A stretch of 64,000 nucleotides of DNA from Camellia lanceoleosa. Lineage: Eukaryota > Streptophyta > Magnoliopsida > Ericales > Theaceae. Under the pieces are notes generated by a model. It was not told where the DNA came from. It saw nothing but the letters and a program-made list of their open reading frames with translations, and did no database searches. Made by a program: the position numbers and the translations under genes. The stretch is taken from contig CM045761.1 of assembly GCA_025200525.1 (NCBI GenBank), forward strand, positions 100,850,182-100,914,181, read 5' to 3'. Positions 48,501 to 56,649 of the stretch are shown here, piece after piece (within the stretch, counting starts at the first letter, position 1; each line of letters starts with the position of its first letter).

Positions 48501-51500
48501 TAAATATTTCAGATCAGTTCGGTTTCGACGAATTATCTTACCACACAACTGAAACTCAATCAAATATTGAACAGTTTTGGATAATTGAACTCATTTCCGA
48601 CCGAAGTGAATCCGAAACCATCCATGGCTTGTTCAGATCGGTCGGATTGGGTCAATTTTCTCAGGTGATTCGGTTATTTGTACAGCCCTAGTTGTCACAC
48701 TGCCTTTCACAACAAGTGAAGAAATTCTAATTTAGCAGGCTTGACTCTATGATCATACTACCATCATCTACTAGGCTCGTCGGGTCTATACCTCGGGTCT
48801 TGGGTCGGCTCCAGAATCGGTGCATACAAACTGAGATGACCAGACCGGACACGTATAAAATTAACCGACGGAGTTCTAAAATGAATAGGAAAACTTGTGG
48901 GTTTAATTATAGTTACTTAAACTTAATTAGGGCTCAATTATATTAAATGAAAATTCAAATTTTTCCTGGCCATTACAGATATCCTGGAGAGATACTTCGT
49001 AGACAGTATTCTGTATAATATTCTAGAAATTGTTTTCTTTTCTGTTTTAGGGTTAGCTAGGACTATAAATACTAATGTAATTCTATTGTATTTTTCACAA
49101 ATTGAATATACATTTTCTCTTTTCCTTAGTAACTTTCAGGTGGATGGTGGCGAAAGTGATGGATAGATGACAAGGGAGGTGGGGCAAATAGAGGGCAAGG
49201 TGATGGCTAGGAGACGGATGGTTGCTGGGAGGTGGGGAAGGCGAGTGATTGGAGGTGGTAGGGGATGGATGATGGTGGTGATGAATAGTTAGGGTTAACA
49301 TTAGGTGTTCAATTGGGGAAGAAGATGAAAGATGGGTATAATTGCAATTTGCATTGGATTTTGACTTGATTTTAATTTATTTTTCATGCCCAATCTCATA
49401 ATTAAGCATGCATGGTATTATTTATGTTAATTTTGATGGAATTACTCATGGCAAGGAGGTCAAGTGCAAAACGGACCAAAACCAAGTGAGAGTGTTTTGC
49501 ATGTATTTGAATGTCAGGATAAAATGCTCTAGGCCAAAACCACAAGTGGGTAAAAATAAAATAAAATACATAAATAAAGGCATTAATGAAAATATAAATT
49601 CTAAATAAAGGCATAGGCTATTTCCGTAATTTGAATATCAGAATTTTGTACAAGGCTAGATCACCACCTTGGTTGAACTTATGTCATTGTAAAAGTTCTA
49701 TTCAAAAAATTGAAGATTAATAAAACTCAACTCTCTGCAAGATCAGTATTGGTGACTACTCTAATAGCTTTTGGTGGTGATACCTTCATCAAACTTTTCT
49801 GGGTGCCAGTACAACTCTGAAGCATATCATTCACTTTTTCCCAACTCTGAGGCAGACCCTTCTTTTTCTTTAATATTCTTATTCCCTTGTAAGAATTTTA
49901 TGAACAAAATTGAATTACTAACTTTCTGCTAAATTGTATCGGCTGATTCTCCATTTACTTGATGCTCAAAGATAAGCCTCAACAAGAGCATGTGCTTTAA
50001 AATACTAAATATATAAATCACTTGTGTTCCCAATGAATCAAACTTTGACAGTTGACAGTTGTCCGCAAGTCTACAACTAACTTGCTAGGCTAGCTGTATA
50101 ACAAAACAATATTGCTTGATACAAGATTGGTTTCATTTGGCTTCTACCTTACATAAGCCCTGTAAATTTTCATAAAGTGGCACCAATGATACTCGCACCA
50201 CAGCTGGTTTACATTCTTTCTTTTCAAATGTCCATGTACAAATGAGTTAGATCGTAATACTTGACCAAAATGAAACAGAGTTACATACAAATGAGAAAGT
50301 TTTTGCTCCATTTGTTCGTTCAAGTGCTCTCCAAACTTGCTATTTACCTAGCATGTTTTTTAAAGACACCAAGAAATTTGTTCCACATTTCAAAACAATT
50401 TATGCTTTGAAAACAGCATAAGATTGTGTACACATTGTAATCTTGAGTATAAATAGTAATGCATGAATGATGCAACAGCAGCAGCAGTATTACCTCTTAA
50501 CTGTGTTGTTTTGTTATTATAATTCTTATGCAAAAGAATATCAATGAAAACGGACAATCTATATGAATATAATGAGTGCAAACAAATTCCCAGCATTACA
50601 TAGTTAATGAAAAGGAATCAGAGCATGAGGCATGCCAGTTGAAGGCACCAGCTTCTCCATCACTTGTAAAGATATCAAGTTTTTTTTTTTCTGTTTTCCC
50701 TTTTTTTTTTATTCTTCCACAATCTTGGGGGACTAAACCCCACATTTAAATTTTTTTTACTCTTTCCTCTCCCAGACAGGTGCAGCACTGGTTGATAGAT
50801 GTAACTGTAGTTAAATTCAGAATTGGACTAGTTTTGTTAGGTTGATATCCCATAGATTCGAATTGCCATCTAACTAAATCACTAGAATTTGCAAGCATTC
50901 AATACCCTAGCTCATGACCAGATGACCAGAAATTTAATTTTATGTAATGTGTTTGCCATAACTCAAAAACGGTAACTACATTTCTGTTTTCATAGTGAGC
51001 AGCACTCACCACTATTTTTTGTACTGCAATCTCATGCTACCAACACAAGCATAACCAAACCAAACCAAACCAAGCCAAGCCTCAAGTCCCATCAAATGGG
51101 GTTGGCTACATAAATCCTTCTTCTCTACTCAACTCTATCAAAAGCCATTTGGTTAGTCAAATTAAGGAGATTCATATCTCTATTTACTATACTAGCCCAC
51201 ATCAATCTAGATCTGCCCCTTCCCCTAACACTTTCATCTATCGTCACTGTATCGCATCTCTTCATTACTACCTCTGTTGGTCTCCGTTGCAGATGACCAA
51301 ACCATCTCAATCTATTCGCTCTTAACTTATATTCTATCGGTACTACTTCTAACCCATTCACGAATAGACTCATTCCTAACTCTATCTTTTCTAGTCTTAC
51401 CACACATACACCTTAGCATCCTCATCTCAACAACACTCATCTTATCTGCATGTTGTTTCTTAGTTGTTCAACATTCTGTCTCATGCAACATCACTGAATA

Positions 51501-54500
51501 GCCGTTCTATTAGTGGGTACTCGTTTATTGCATAGTACTCCAAACGCACTCCTTCATTTAAGCCACCTCGCCTTAATTTTATGGGCCACATCTACTCCAA
51601 TCTCTCCATCTATTGTGATGATCAATCCTAAATAACGAAAATGTTCACTCTTAGGTAATTCTTGGTTCTCAATCTTCACTTCTCCTCTGTTTTCCTTGTT
51701 CTGCGTATCCTAAATCCTTTAGATTCAAGTGTTTCTCTTGAAGTCTCCAACTTAGTGTTAACTCATTCTCTAGTCTCATCCACTAACACGATATCATCTG
51801 GAAAAAGCATACACCATGGCACATCATTCTGAACATTTATCGTCAACTTATCCATAACTAAAGCAAAAAGATAAGAACTTAATATTGATCCATTGTGTAA
51901 CCCTCTGAGAATTAAAATTCACTTGTCTCTCCAGCCAGCAATCTAATAGTGATTACCACACCTTCATACATGTCCATAATCACATTTTGTCACCGCTTTC
52001 TTCTCTAACACCCACCGGATCATATCCCGAGACACTTTATCATATGCTTTCTCAAGATCAATAAAAACCATATGAATGTCTCTTTTTTTCTCTCTATACT
52101 TTTCTATTACTCTCCTCAAAAGACAGATCGCTTCTATTGTTCACCTACAGAGCATAAATCCAAATTGATTCTCTGACACCTCTATTATATATCTCAATCG
52201 ACATTCCATCAATCTCTCCCACACTTTCATTATATGACACATCAGCTTAATCCCTCTATAATTGTTGCAATTCTGGACATCTTTATTCTTATAGATTGGC
52301 ACTAAAATACTCTTCCTCCACTCCTCTGGCATTTTCCTAGTCAACATGAGCATATTTATCCAAAATGTATAAAGCAATTAGAAGACTCACTTGCCGTAGT
52401 TGTGCATTAACTTCTGCAAGGAACCCTTCATCCAGTTGCCCTTCCTGCTCCCTTTGGTTTATTTCCTGATAGTAAAAAGGTTGCAAATATTAAATACATA
52501 CCCCACTTGTAATTATCCTCTTTCTAAAATTCAGTGAGTTGGAAAAAATTTGAGGAACTACTACAGTAAGAAAGAAAAGTAACCTGAAGGACTTTAGCCT
52601 ATCCTACTTAATGGCATCAGCCAATAAGGACATCATATTGTAAATAACTTCAGTACATAACATAAAAAAATTAAAAAGAGCAATGGAAAAGATATAAATA
52701 ACTATCAATTCCATAAGCCCTATAAAACACCTTCAACAGACAAAAGCAAAAAAAAAAAAAAAAAAACATACCATTTATATGACTTACAAAATTGCATACA
52801 TATCCACAAACGTTATTGATATATCAAAGCAAGCTAAAAACAAAGCCTTACTTCCTCCATAAGCTTGAGAGCTTCAGGATCTCGAGGAGGCCAAGGAATC
52901 TCTTCCACTTCATCAACTACAGGTTTTAAAATTTCCTTGAGAACATCAGTAGCAGACTCTATTTTTTCCTGCAGGGAGAAAATACTGTGAACAAGACAGC
53001 ACAAAAAGATAACGTGAGAAATAAAGTCATTAAGCTCTCAGGAATGCTGTCTAATAATCTTTGTGCTATAATGCTGCACAGAGAGAGAGAGAGAGAGAGA
53101 GAAAGGTACATTCGTTTTATGAACAAGGAAATCCACTATGCTCATTACAGATGAGGCCAACTCTTCATAATCTTTCTGCAGAAATACAACTATTATGACG
53201 AAGCATTTCTAGAGAGAGAAAAAAAAATAGGGGACCAAGCACAGAAATATATTAAAAAGTAAAGTCAACCAAGTAAAAAACCGTGCTTTATCATCCTCAG
53301 ATTTGCAGGTGTCAGTTCTAGCTGCAAGCCGTATCCAAAAACTCTCATTGAAAGCAAGGACATTTTCTACAACAAGCTTCTGAAGCTGTTTGCAAATCAA
53401 CCACAAGAGCAAGAAGTTTAGTAAAATAAATTTTACCTAGAACTTCAAATAAGAAGAGATTGTCCCCTTTCAAGTGACTGGATTCACATCTTAGAGGTAC
53501 CCATCCCCTTCCATAACGGCTAACGTCCTAGATGCATGTGCAGTTTATTATCCAAAAATAACAAATAATTTTTGGACTAAATCAAGTAAGCTAGTGGATC
53601 ACTTGTATGTCTGGTTTCATGTTCAACACGTCAAATAGATAGGCCTGAAGTCTACAGTAGACTATCATTTATCTACTTTCTCATTTGAACTCATCACAAT
53701 TTATTTGCTGGCAAGCCAAAAGAATATAAGTAAATAACTTTGAATTGTCAAAGCCATCTACCTTCTCATTTGAACTTATCACAATTTATTTGCAAGCAAG
53801 CCAAAAGAATAAAAGTAAATAACTTTGAATTGTCAAAGTCATCTGACATGTTAACTTTTCTAGACATGTTCTAAATGGAATGGGTGAGTTCTATCTCCTG
53901 TCTAGAATGTGTGCTATACAAAGAATATAACTGGGAGAACTTACTCTTAGGGCTTACTTGTAAGTCCTAAGATATTCTACCAAGGCAATGCTGTGTGTTA
54001 CATGGTCTTGGGTAGAACTCAACCCCAAAAGTTAGCTCAAGAGGTGAGGATGCCCTCACACTAATATGCTTGATCCTATTTTAGTACTTGGGCAATGTGG
54101 CACTTCACTTCACACCCTTCTTCACACCCAGCGTGCTCACTCGACAGCACCTGTGGTGTGCAAGCCAAGGACCCGCACCCTACCCATCCTTAAGTACTTC
54201 GGCTCTGATACCATATTACACAGTCTTGGGTAGAATTCAACCCCAAAAGCTAGCTCAAGAGGTGATGGTGCCCCCATGCTTATATGCTTGATATTATTTT
54301 AGTACTTAGGCAATGTGGGACTTCGCTTCACACTATGACCATCTAGTGATAGCAACGTTGACGCTAAAATGCATGAGATGAGGTTGATAGGTCACCAATT
54401 ATATAAATATAAGAATATATCAGGTAGTGAAACATCCAATTCAAGAAATAATGTTTATGAAGAAGCATTTAGGTTGATGAAAAAGGAACAATTTGAAAGA

Positions 54501-54656
54501 AATTGCAAAGCACCATCTACTTACTTCATTTGCATTTGCATCTCTCAATGTATCTATCAGCCTATCCACCTCTACAGTCTTTTTAAATGATTCCTCAGCA
54601 TCTTGATTGACTGCACAGATCAAAGTTCGCCTGTTGATTATGTTCAAAGAAGCCAT
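33406..54656 (-). CDS. Conserved plant protein of unknown function; nine exons, N-terminus missing
   Basis: Nine minus-strand exons join in frame to about 278 residues and a TAG stop: 54525-54630 (or to an ATG at 54656), 53287-53385, 53110-53175, 52852-52968, 52391-52465, 39265-39367, 37063-37110, 33591-33712 and 33406-33507. Every junction has an AG acceptor and a GT donor, except a GC donor after 53287. The product is charged and mostly helical, with no membrane span and no motif I can tie to a reaction. I recognise it as similar to conserved plant proteins without an assigned role, possibly plastid-targeted, but the transit-peptide exon is not visible. Intron 5 is 13 kb and full of transposons. 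Exons have no stops or frameshifts, so the gene looks functional. If the upstream exon lies beyond 61446, copia 2 sits in its first intron. Confidence 0.82.
33591..33712 (-). CDS. Host gene exon
   Basis: 122 bases encoding (A)PEDEWNKLLINGMTVGKG through KRMERTLIRT. Acceptor GGCTGCAG, donor GTAGGG. The frame stays open upstream past the acceptor, but exon joining requires the boundary at 33712. Confidence 0.86.
34283..34750. mobile_element. hAT-type MITE, 468 bp
   Basis: The ends are CTAAGAAGCACGGACAC and GTGTCCATGCTTTTTAG (inverted repeats with mismatches), flanked by a perfect 8-bp duplication CTCATAAG (34275-34282 and 34751-34758). The subterminal zones are rich in GGACACG/CGTGTCC repeats, probable transposase-binding sites. 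It has no coding capacity and lies in an intron of the host gene. Confidence 0.9.
36493..36590. repeat. GA/AT compound microsatellite
   Basis: GA runs flank an AT run (TATATATATATATA) and pass into GATAGAGATAGAGATCGAGATC. Intronic. Confidence 0.85.
37063..37110 (-). CDS. Host gene exon
   Basis: 48 bases encoding (E)NQVLKAEEFLETIIK. The split codons at each end (G+AA, G+CC) give E and A when joined to the neighbours, which strongly supports the splice sites. Acceptor TTTTGCAG, donor GTAATA. Confidence 0.84.
37257..37550 (+). mobile_element. TRIM 2: degraded terminal-repeat retrotransposon in miniature
   Basis: The two terminal repeats are 37257-37327 (TGTTGGATAGCTTGATA … CTAACA) and 37467-37550 (TGTTGTATAACTTGATA … CTAATA). 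Both share CTAACAG(T/C)TTAAG(G/T)TTTTGGGACTA in broad outline. The flanks CGCAT (37252-37256) and TGCAT (37551-37555) form a 5-bp duplication with one change. A purine-rich tract (GTGAGGGAG) precedes the right repeat; the primer site after the left repeat is eroded. No coding sequence. Intronic. Confidence 0.65.
37556..38631. other. Intron sequence, no gene supported
   Basis: Mixed composition with short open frames on both strands. None shows a recognised domain. Confidence 0.5.
38632..39073 (-). mobile_element. 3' end of an L1-type LINE
   Basis: A minus-strand frame (38741-39085) reads like the C-terminal tail of plant L1 reverse transcriptase: a W/C-rich segment with GRVGRRCRKA, then LVWLERNRRTF. 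After the stop comes a short 3' UTR ending with TTTATCAAAAACAAAAAAAA on the minus strand, a typical LINE tail. It is 5'-truncated near 39073, as expected for incomplete reverse transcription. No target duplication was identified. It lies in the intron between the 39265 and 37110 exons. Confidence 0.75.
39265..39367 (-). CDS. Host gene exon
   Basis: 34 codons plus one base, AKEDEDKPGLQAMLQKVLQL to SKRSYAKK. Acceptor TTTGCAG, donor GTGTGT. It is separated from the preceding exon by a 13-kb intron. Confidence 0.84.
39368..40933. other. Intron sequence left of LTR F
   Basis: AT-rich, no coding region. A purine-rich tract (GGATGGAGGGGGAGGTGGG) ends at 40933 directly before LTR F and could be a polypurine tract. 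Confidence 0.5.
40940..41115 (+). repeat. 5' LTR of copia 1
   Basis: 176 bp, starting TATGAGAATA (expected TG changed to TA) and ending CTTACA. It has three copies of a TATATTAGGCATG unit spaced ~21 bases apart; the 3' LTR has two. Confidence 0.9.
41116..41132 (+). other. Primer-binding site of copia 1
   Basis: TGGTATCAAAGCAGGTT, the initiator-tRNA-Met type site usual for copia elements (TGGTATCAGAGC with one change), abutting the 5' LTR. Confidence 0.85.
41580..45774 (+). pseudogene. Copia 1 gag-pol, broken
   Basis: Translation from the ATG at 41580 gives a gag start (MDTKIQAIKCKLTGDNYA). A CCHC knuckle lies at 42318-42359 with a stop inside. The protease active site is at 42627 (DSGV, where DSGA is usual). 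The integrase zinc finger and core run to about 43800, with TSYTDTPAQNGHAERK readable. RT follows with YGLKQS, then YVDD at 44820-44831. RNase H has ANADWAGD near 45311 and ends about 45774. Most stops replace Trp or Gln codons (TGG or CAG to TAG/TGA), and at least one frameshift follows YVDD. No functional polyprotein can be made. Confidence 0.88.
45788..45937 (+). repeat. 3' LTR of copia 1
   Basis: 150 bp, TGTAAGAATA to CTTCCA. It is shorter than the 5' LTR by one ~21-bp TATATTAGGCATG unit plus a few bases. Confidence 0.9.
48207..51041. other. Intron sequence right of LTR F
   Basis: No gene supported. A segment at about 48950-49130 with ACTATAAATACTAATGTAATTC and GAATATACATTTTCTC resembles the R/U5 part of a copia LTR but lacks clear ends. 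A G-rich GGTGGATGG tract lies at 49139-49280. A 48-codon minus-strand open stretch ends at 49737 (see findings). Confidence 0.45.
51042..52383 (-). mobile_element. RTE-type LINE, 5'-truncated and decayed
   Basis: Two minus-strand frames match the plant RTE reverse transcriptase. At 52141-52377: MPEEWRKSILVPIYKNKDV then NNYRGIKLMCH and SENQFGF (fingers and palm). At 51125-51403: the C-terminal part, RANRLRWFGHLQRRP then RGRGRSRLMW. Between them lies broken RT. The 3' end is a TTTGGTTTGGTT tail (51052-51075 on the plus strand as AACCAAACC repeats). It is truncated about ten bases from the host exon at 52391-52465. Confidence 0.85.
52391..52465 (-). CDS. Host gene exon
   Basis: 25 codons, EINQREQEGQLDEG to NAQLRQ, phase 0. 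Acceptor ACTATCAG, donor GTGAGT. The donor lies only about ten bases from the broken end of an RTE LINE. Confidence 0.84.
52852..52968 (-). CDS. Host gene exon
   Basis: 39 codons, EKIESATDVLKEILKP then EIPWPPRDPEALKLMEE, phase 0. Acceptor CTGCAG, donor GTAAGG. The PWPPRDPEAL stretch is the most distinctive segment of the protein. Confidence 0.86.
53110..53175 (-). CDS. Host gene exon
   Basis: 22 codons, KDYEELASSVMSIVDFLV to HKTN, phase 0. Acceptor TTTCTGCAG, donor GTACCT. A GA microsatellite (53082-53102) lies just beyond the donor. Confidence 0.82.
53287..53385 (-). CDS. Host gene exon
   Basis: 33 codons, LQKLVVENVLAF to CKSEDDK, phase 0 at both ends. The acceptor is CAAACAG. The donor is GCACGG rather than GT. 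Using the nearby GT would break the frame into the next exon, so a GC-AG intron is the best reading. Confidence 0.78.
53671..53840. repeat. 85-bp tandem duplication
   Basis: ATCTACTTTCTCATTTGAAC at 53671 recurs as ATCTACCTTCTCATTTGAAC at 53756, continuing through CACAATTTATTTGC and AATAACTTTGAATTGTCAAAG. Intronic. Confidence 0.9.
53996..54332 (-). mobile_element. TRIM 1: terminal-repeat retrotransposon in miniature, 337 bp
   Basis: Two 119-bp LTRs (5' at 54214-54332, 3' at 53996-54114 on the minus strand) start TGTGAAG and end TGTAATA/TGTAACA. The primer-binding site TGGTATCAGAGCC (54213-54201, minus) abuts the 5' LTR. A polypurine tract GAAGAAGGG abuts the 3' LTR. Flanks are CTATG (54333-54337) and CTGTG (53991-53995), a 5-bp duplication with one transition. 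The internal part is about 100 bases, with no coding capacity. It lies in an intron, in the same orientation as the host gene. Confidence 0.9.
54525..54656 (-). CDS. Host gene, first visible exon
   Basis: It encodes RTLICAVNQDAEESFKK and ends DANANE before GTAAGT. The start is uncertain. An AG acceptor gives 54630, needing an upstream exon that supplies two bases of the first codon. An in-frame ATG at 54656 (MASLNIINRR) would give a complete but short N-terminus. I favour the acceptor, because a protein of this type should have more sequence upstream. Confidence 0.7.
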
Positions 54657-55021
54657 TTATTATCAAAACCTTCACTTGTCATATAATAAATTATGATAAT
54701 CTATTTAAAGAATCAATTCGGCATGGTAATCTTAAATAAAAGGGTTGTGGATAAAAATAGTCATAAGACCACCAAGATTTCCTCACATCTCCACAGGCCC
54801 CCTTCCCTGAAGAGGAAACAAATGGAAGTGGGGATCGAAGTATAAGAAGGGAAAAAAGAAAACTGTAATTCACCTATTTCACAAGAAATTTTGGTGCCAC
54901 TTTGAGTTAAGCTAATCAAAGAGAGTAAACAATAGGGAGTGTGCTTGTGTTTTTCTTCAGCTATTTTTAAGGAGTGAACGACAATATGGGCTGTTGCTAT
55001 GATATCAATTTTCTGACTTTC
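54657..55021. other. Sequence upstream of the first visible exon
   Basis: No exon or promoter could be recognised. It may be the intron between a missing first exon and the exon at 54525. Confidence 0.4.
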
Positions 55022-55096
55022 AAATCTATTAAGTTTAATGAAGGGTAGTTTTGTCTTTATGCACTTATTTGATTAGTTATTGAGTGGAAAACCTAA

Positions 55097-56331
55097 AAGT
55101 AATTCTATTTCCACACACCCAATTACCTCAATGCACATACTTAATAAAATATTATTTTAATGACAATTATAAACTAAAATGATCATAATAAACATCTACT
55201 AACATCCATAATATTATATAAAAATACTCTGTACACATCTTTTAAAAATAAAAAAATCTCAATATACACATTTTGAGTAAAAAAAAACTAAACCCTAGTT
55301 TTTCTATTGTTGTCACTTTGATTGCTACACACTCTATACTCCTCTATTGCTTGCAAAGTAATACTCTCATAATAACTCTCATATTGTTTTAATATTTAGG
55401 TTTATACTCTGTTAGTGATGAAATTATTAGTTTTTTCGTGCAAATTTTTTTTTTTTTTCTTTCGCAGTTTTCAATCGAACAACCAGTGCCAATTATTTCA
55501 TTATATTCGGACATTAACTGCAAAATTATTTCATTATATTTGGACATCAATTGCCGAAACTTCTTTTCTTTTCTTTTTTTTTAAACAAATTTATCGAACT
55601 AATCACTTTTATTCGAAAGTAAATTTTCGAAATAAATACATAATTTCGAAAAACTACGGCTGAAAGCTCACAATCAGCAGTACCAATTCAAACCATGAAA
55701 AGAAATTCTTAATTGTGCTTTTTAGGCATTTCTATGCGCTTGTTGTAATTATAGTTCTTCAAAAATTTTTATTTGCAGATTTTAAGTGCATACTTTGTGG
55801 TTCTTCCATTAAGCGATGAAGGTGCGATATCATTAGGGTCAGGTAATCTTCCAGGGCTTTTCATGGGTTCCTTAGCCCTCACACTAGTTGCTGCCCCTGT
55901 TTCCACTCTCATCTTTTCGCTACCTAATCTTTCCAAAGGAAAGGTCAGGATTTTCATAACTACTATAAATTCAGTCCACACATTTTCATTTTTTGGTTTA
56001 ATTTTTGGGCTTTTTTTTTTTGGGCTAACTAGTATTGCTTTTTTGGTTCTTCGATGTGGTATTTAATTTGACTGTGTTCTTCAATTGGGTCATCACTTTG
56101 ATTGTTGTAGCACTATAGCTCTACAAATTTCCAAATCGTATTAGTGTGTGGAATGAGGGACAAGTGTGTGGAAGGAGGATTGAGAGGGTGTGTGTACAAT
56201 AGTTGAGTGAAGGGTATAATTGATACATTGTGTGTAGATTGAGAAAATTAATTAATAATTAAATTACAAAGTGTGTACACTAAGAAATGATGTGGATTGA
56301 GATAGTTAGGTGTGTGGAAATAGAATTTTCC
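55097..56331. mobile_element. Pack-MULE: non-autonomous Mutator-like element carrying a gene fragment (MULE 2)
   Basis: The left end AAGTAATTCTATTTCCACAC mirrors the right end, whose reverse complement begins GGAAAATTCTATTTCCACAC. The inverted similarity runs on through CTCAAT-CACAT. It is flanked by AAAACCTAA at 55088-55096 and 56332-56340, a perfect 9-bp duplication. The intact 3' LTR of copia 2 shows the empty site (GAAAACCTAATCTTAGG near 61337). There is no transposase. The interior contains one exon with splice sites, so it qualifies as a Pack-MULE by definition. The terminal repeats match MULE 1. Confidence 0.9.
55779..55943 (+). pseudogene. Captured exon of a membrane-transporter-like gene
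   Basis: Exactly 55 codons lie between an acceptor (TTTTTATTTGCAG) and a donor (GTCAGG). The translation runs ILSAYFVVLPLSDEGAISLG, then NLPGLFMGSLALTLVAAPVS, then TLIFSLPNLSK. There are two hydrophobic segments around a conserved-looking PLxDE turn. The pattern resembles the first helices of MFS-like / nucleotide-antiporter-like proteins with YF..RPLRDE; the exact donor gene is not identified. The frame is intact with no stop. Only one exon is visible, so no transporter can be made. It could be transcribed from the MULE or the copia LTR as a chimera. Confidence 0.72.
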
Positions 56332-56437
56332 AAAACCTAATCTTAGGTTTTGTGCCTCTTTCTTGATAATCATTCTCTCTCTCTTTTGTTTTCTCTTCTT
56401 TCTTCTTACTCTTAAACTTGTTCTTATAATTTTAACT

Positions 56438-56452
56438 TGGTATCATAGAAGC
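56438..56452 (+). other. Primer-binding site of copia 2
   Basis: TGGTATCATAGAAGC, initiator-tRNA-Met type with changes, directly after the 5' LTR. Confidence 0.75.
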
Positions 56453-56649
56453 TCTTTTCTTCTTTTCTTTCTTCTGCTCTTTCTTTTTTTTTTCCCTTGT
56501 GTTCAATGATGTTTTAAAAAAAAAAACAAAAAAGAAGAAAGAAAAAAAAACCAAGATGCTCGACTAGGGTTTGGTTCCCCAAAAAAAAATTCAAATTTTG
56601 TGTATTTTTGGTTGCCCATTTGCAAATTTTTCTTTATTTTTTGAAAAAA

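Noticed and set aside
48950..49130. Possible solo copia LTR
   Set aside because: A TATAAATA box and U5-like text are present, but I could not define TG/CA ends or a target duplication.
54088..54291. 67-codon plus-strand frame
   Set aside because: It is antisense to TRIM 1 and spans its LTR and primer site.
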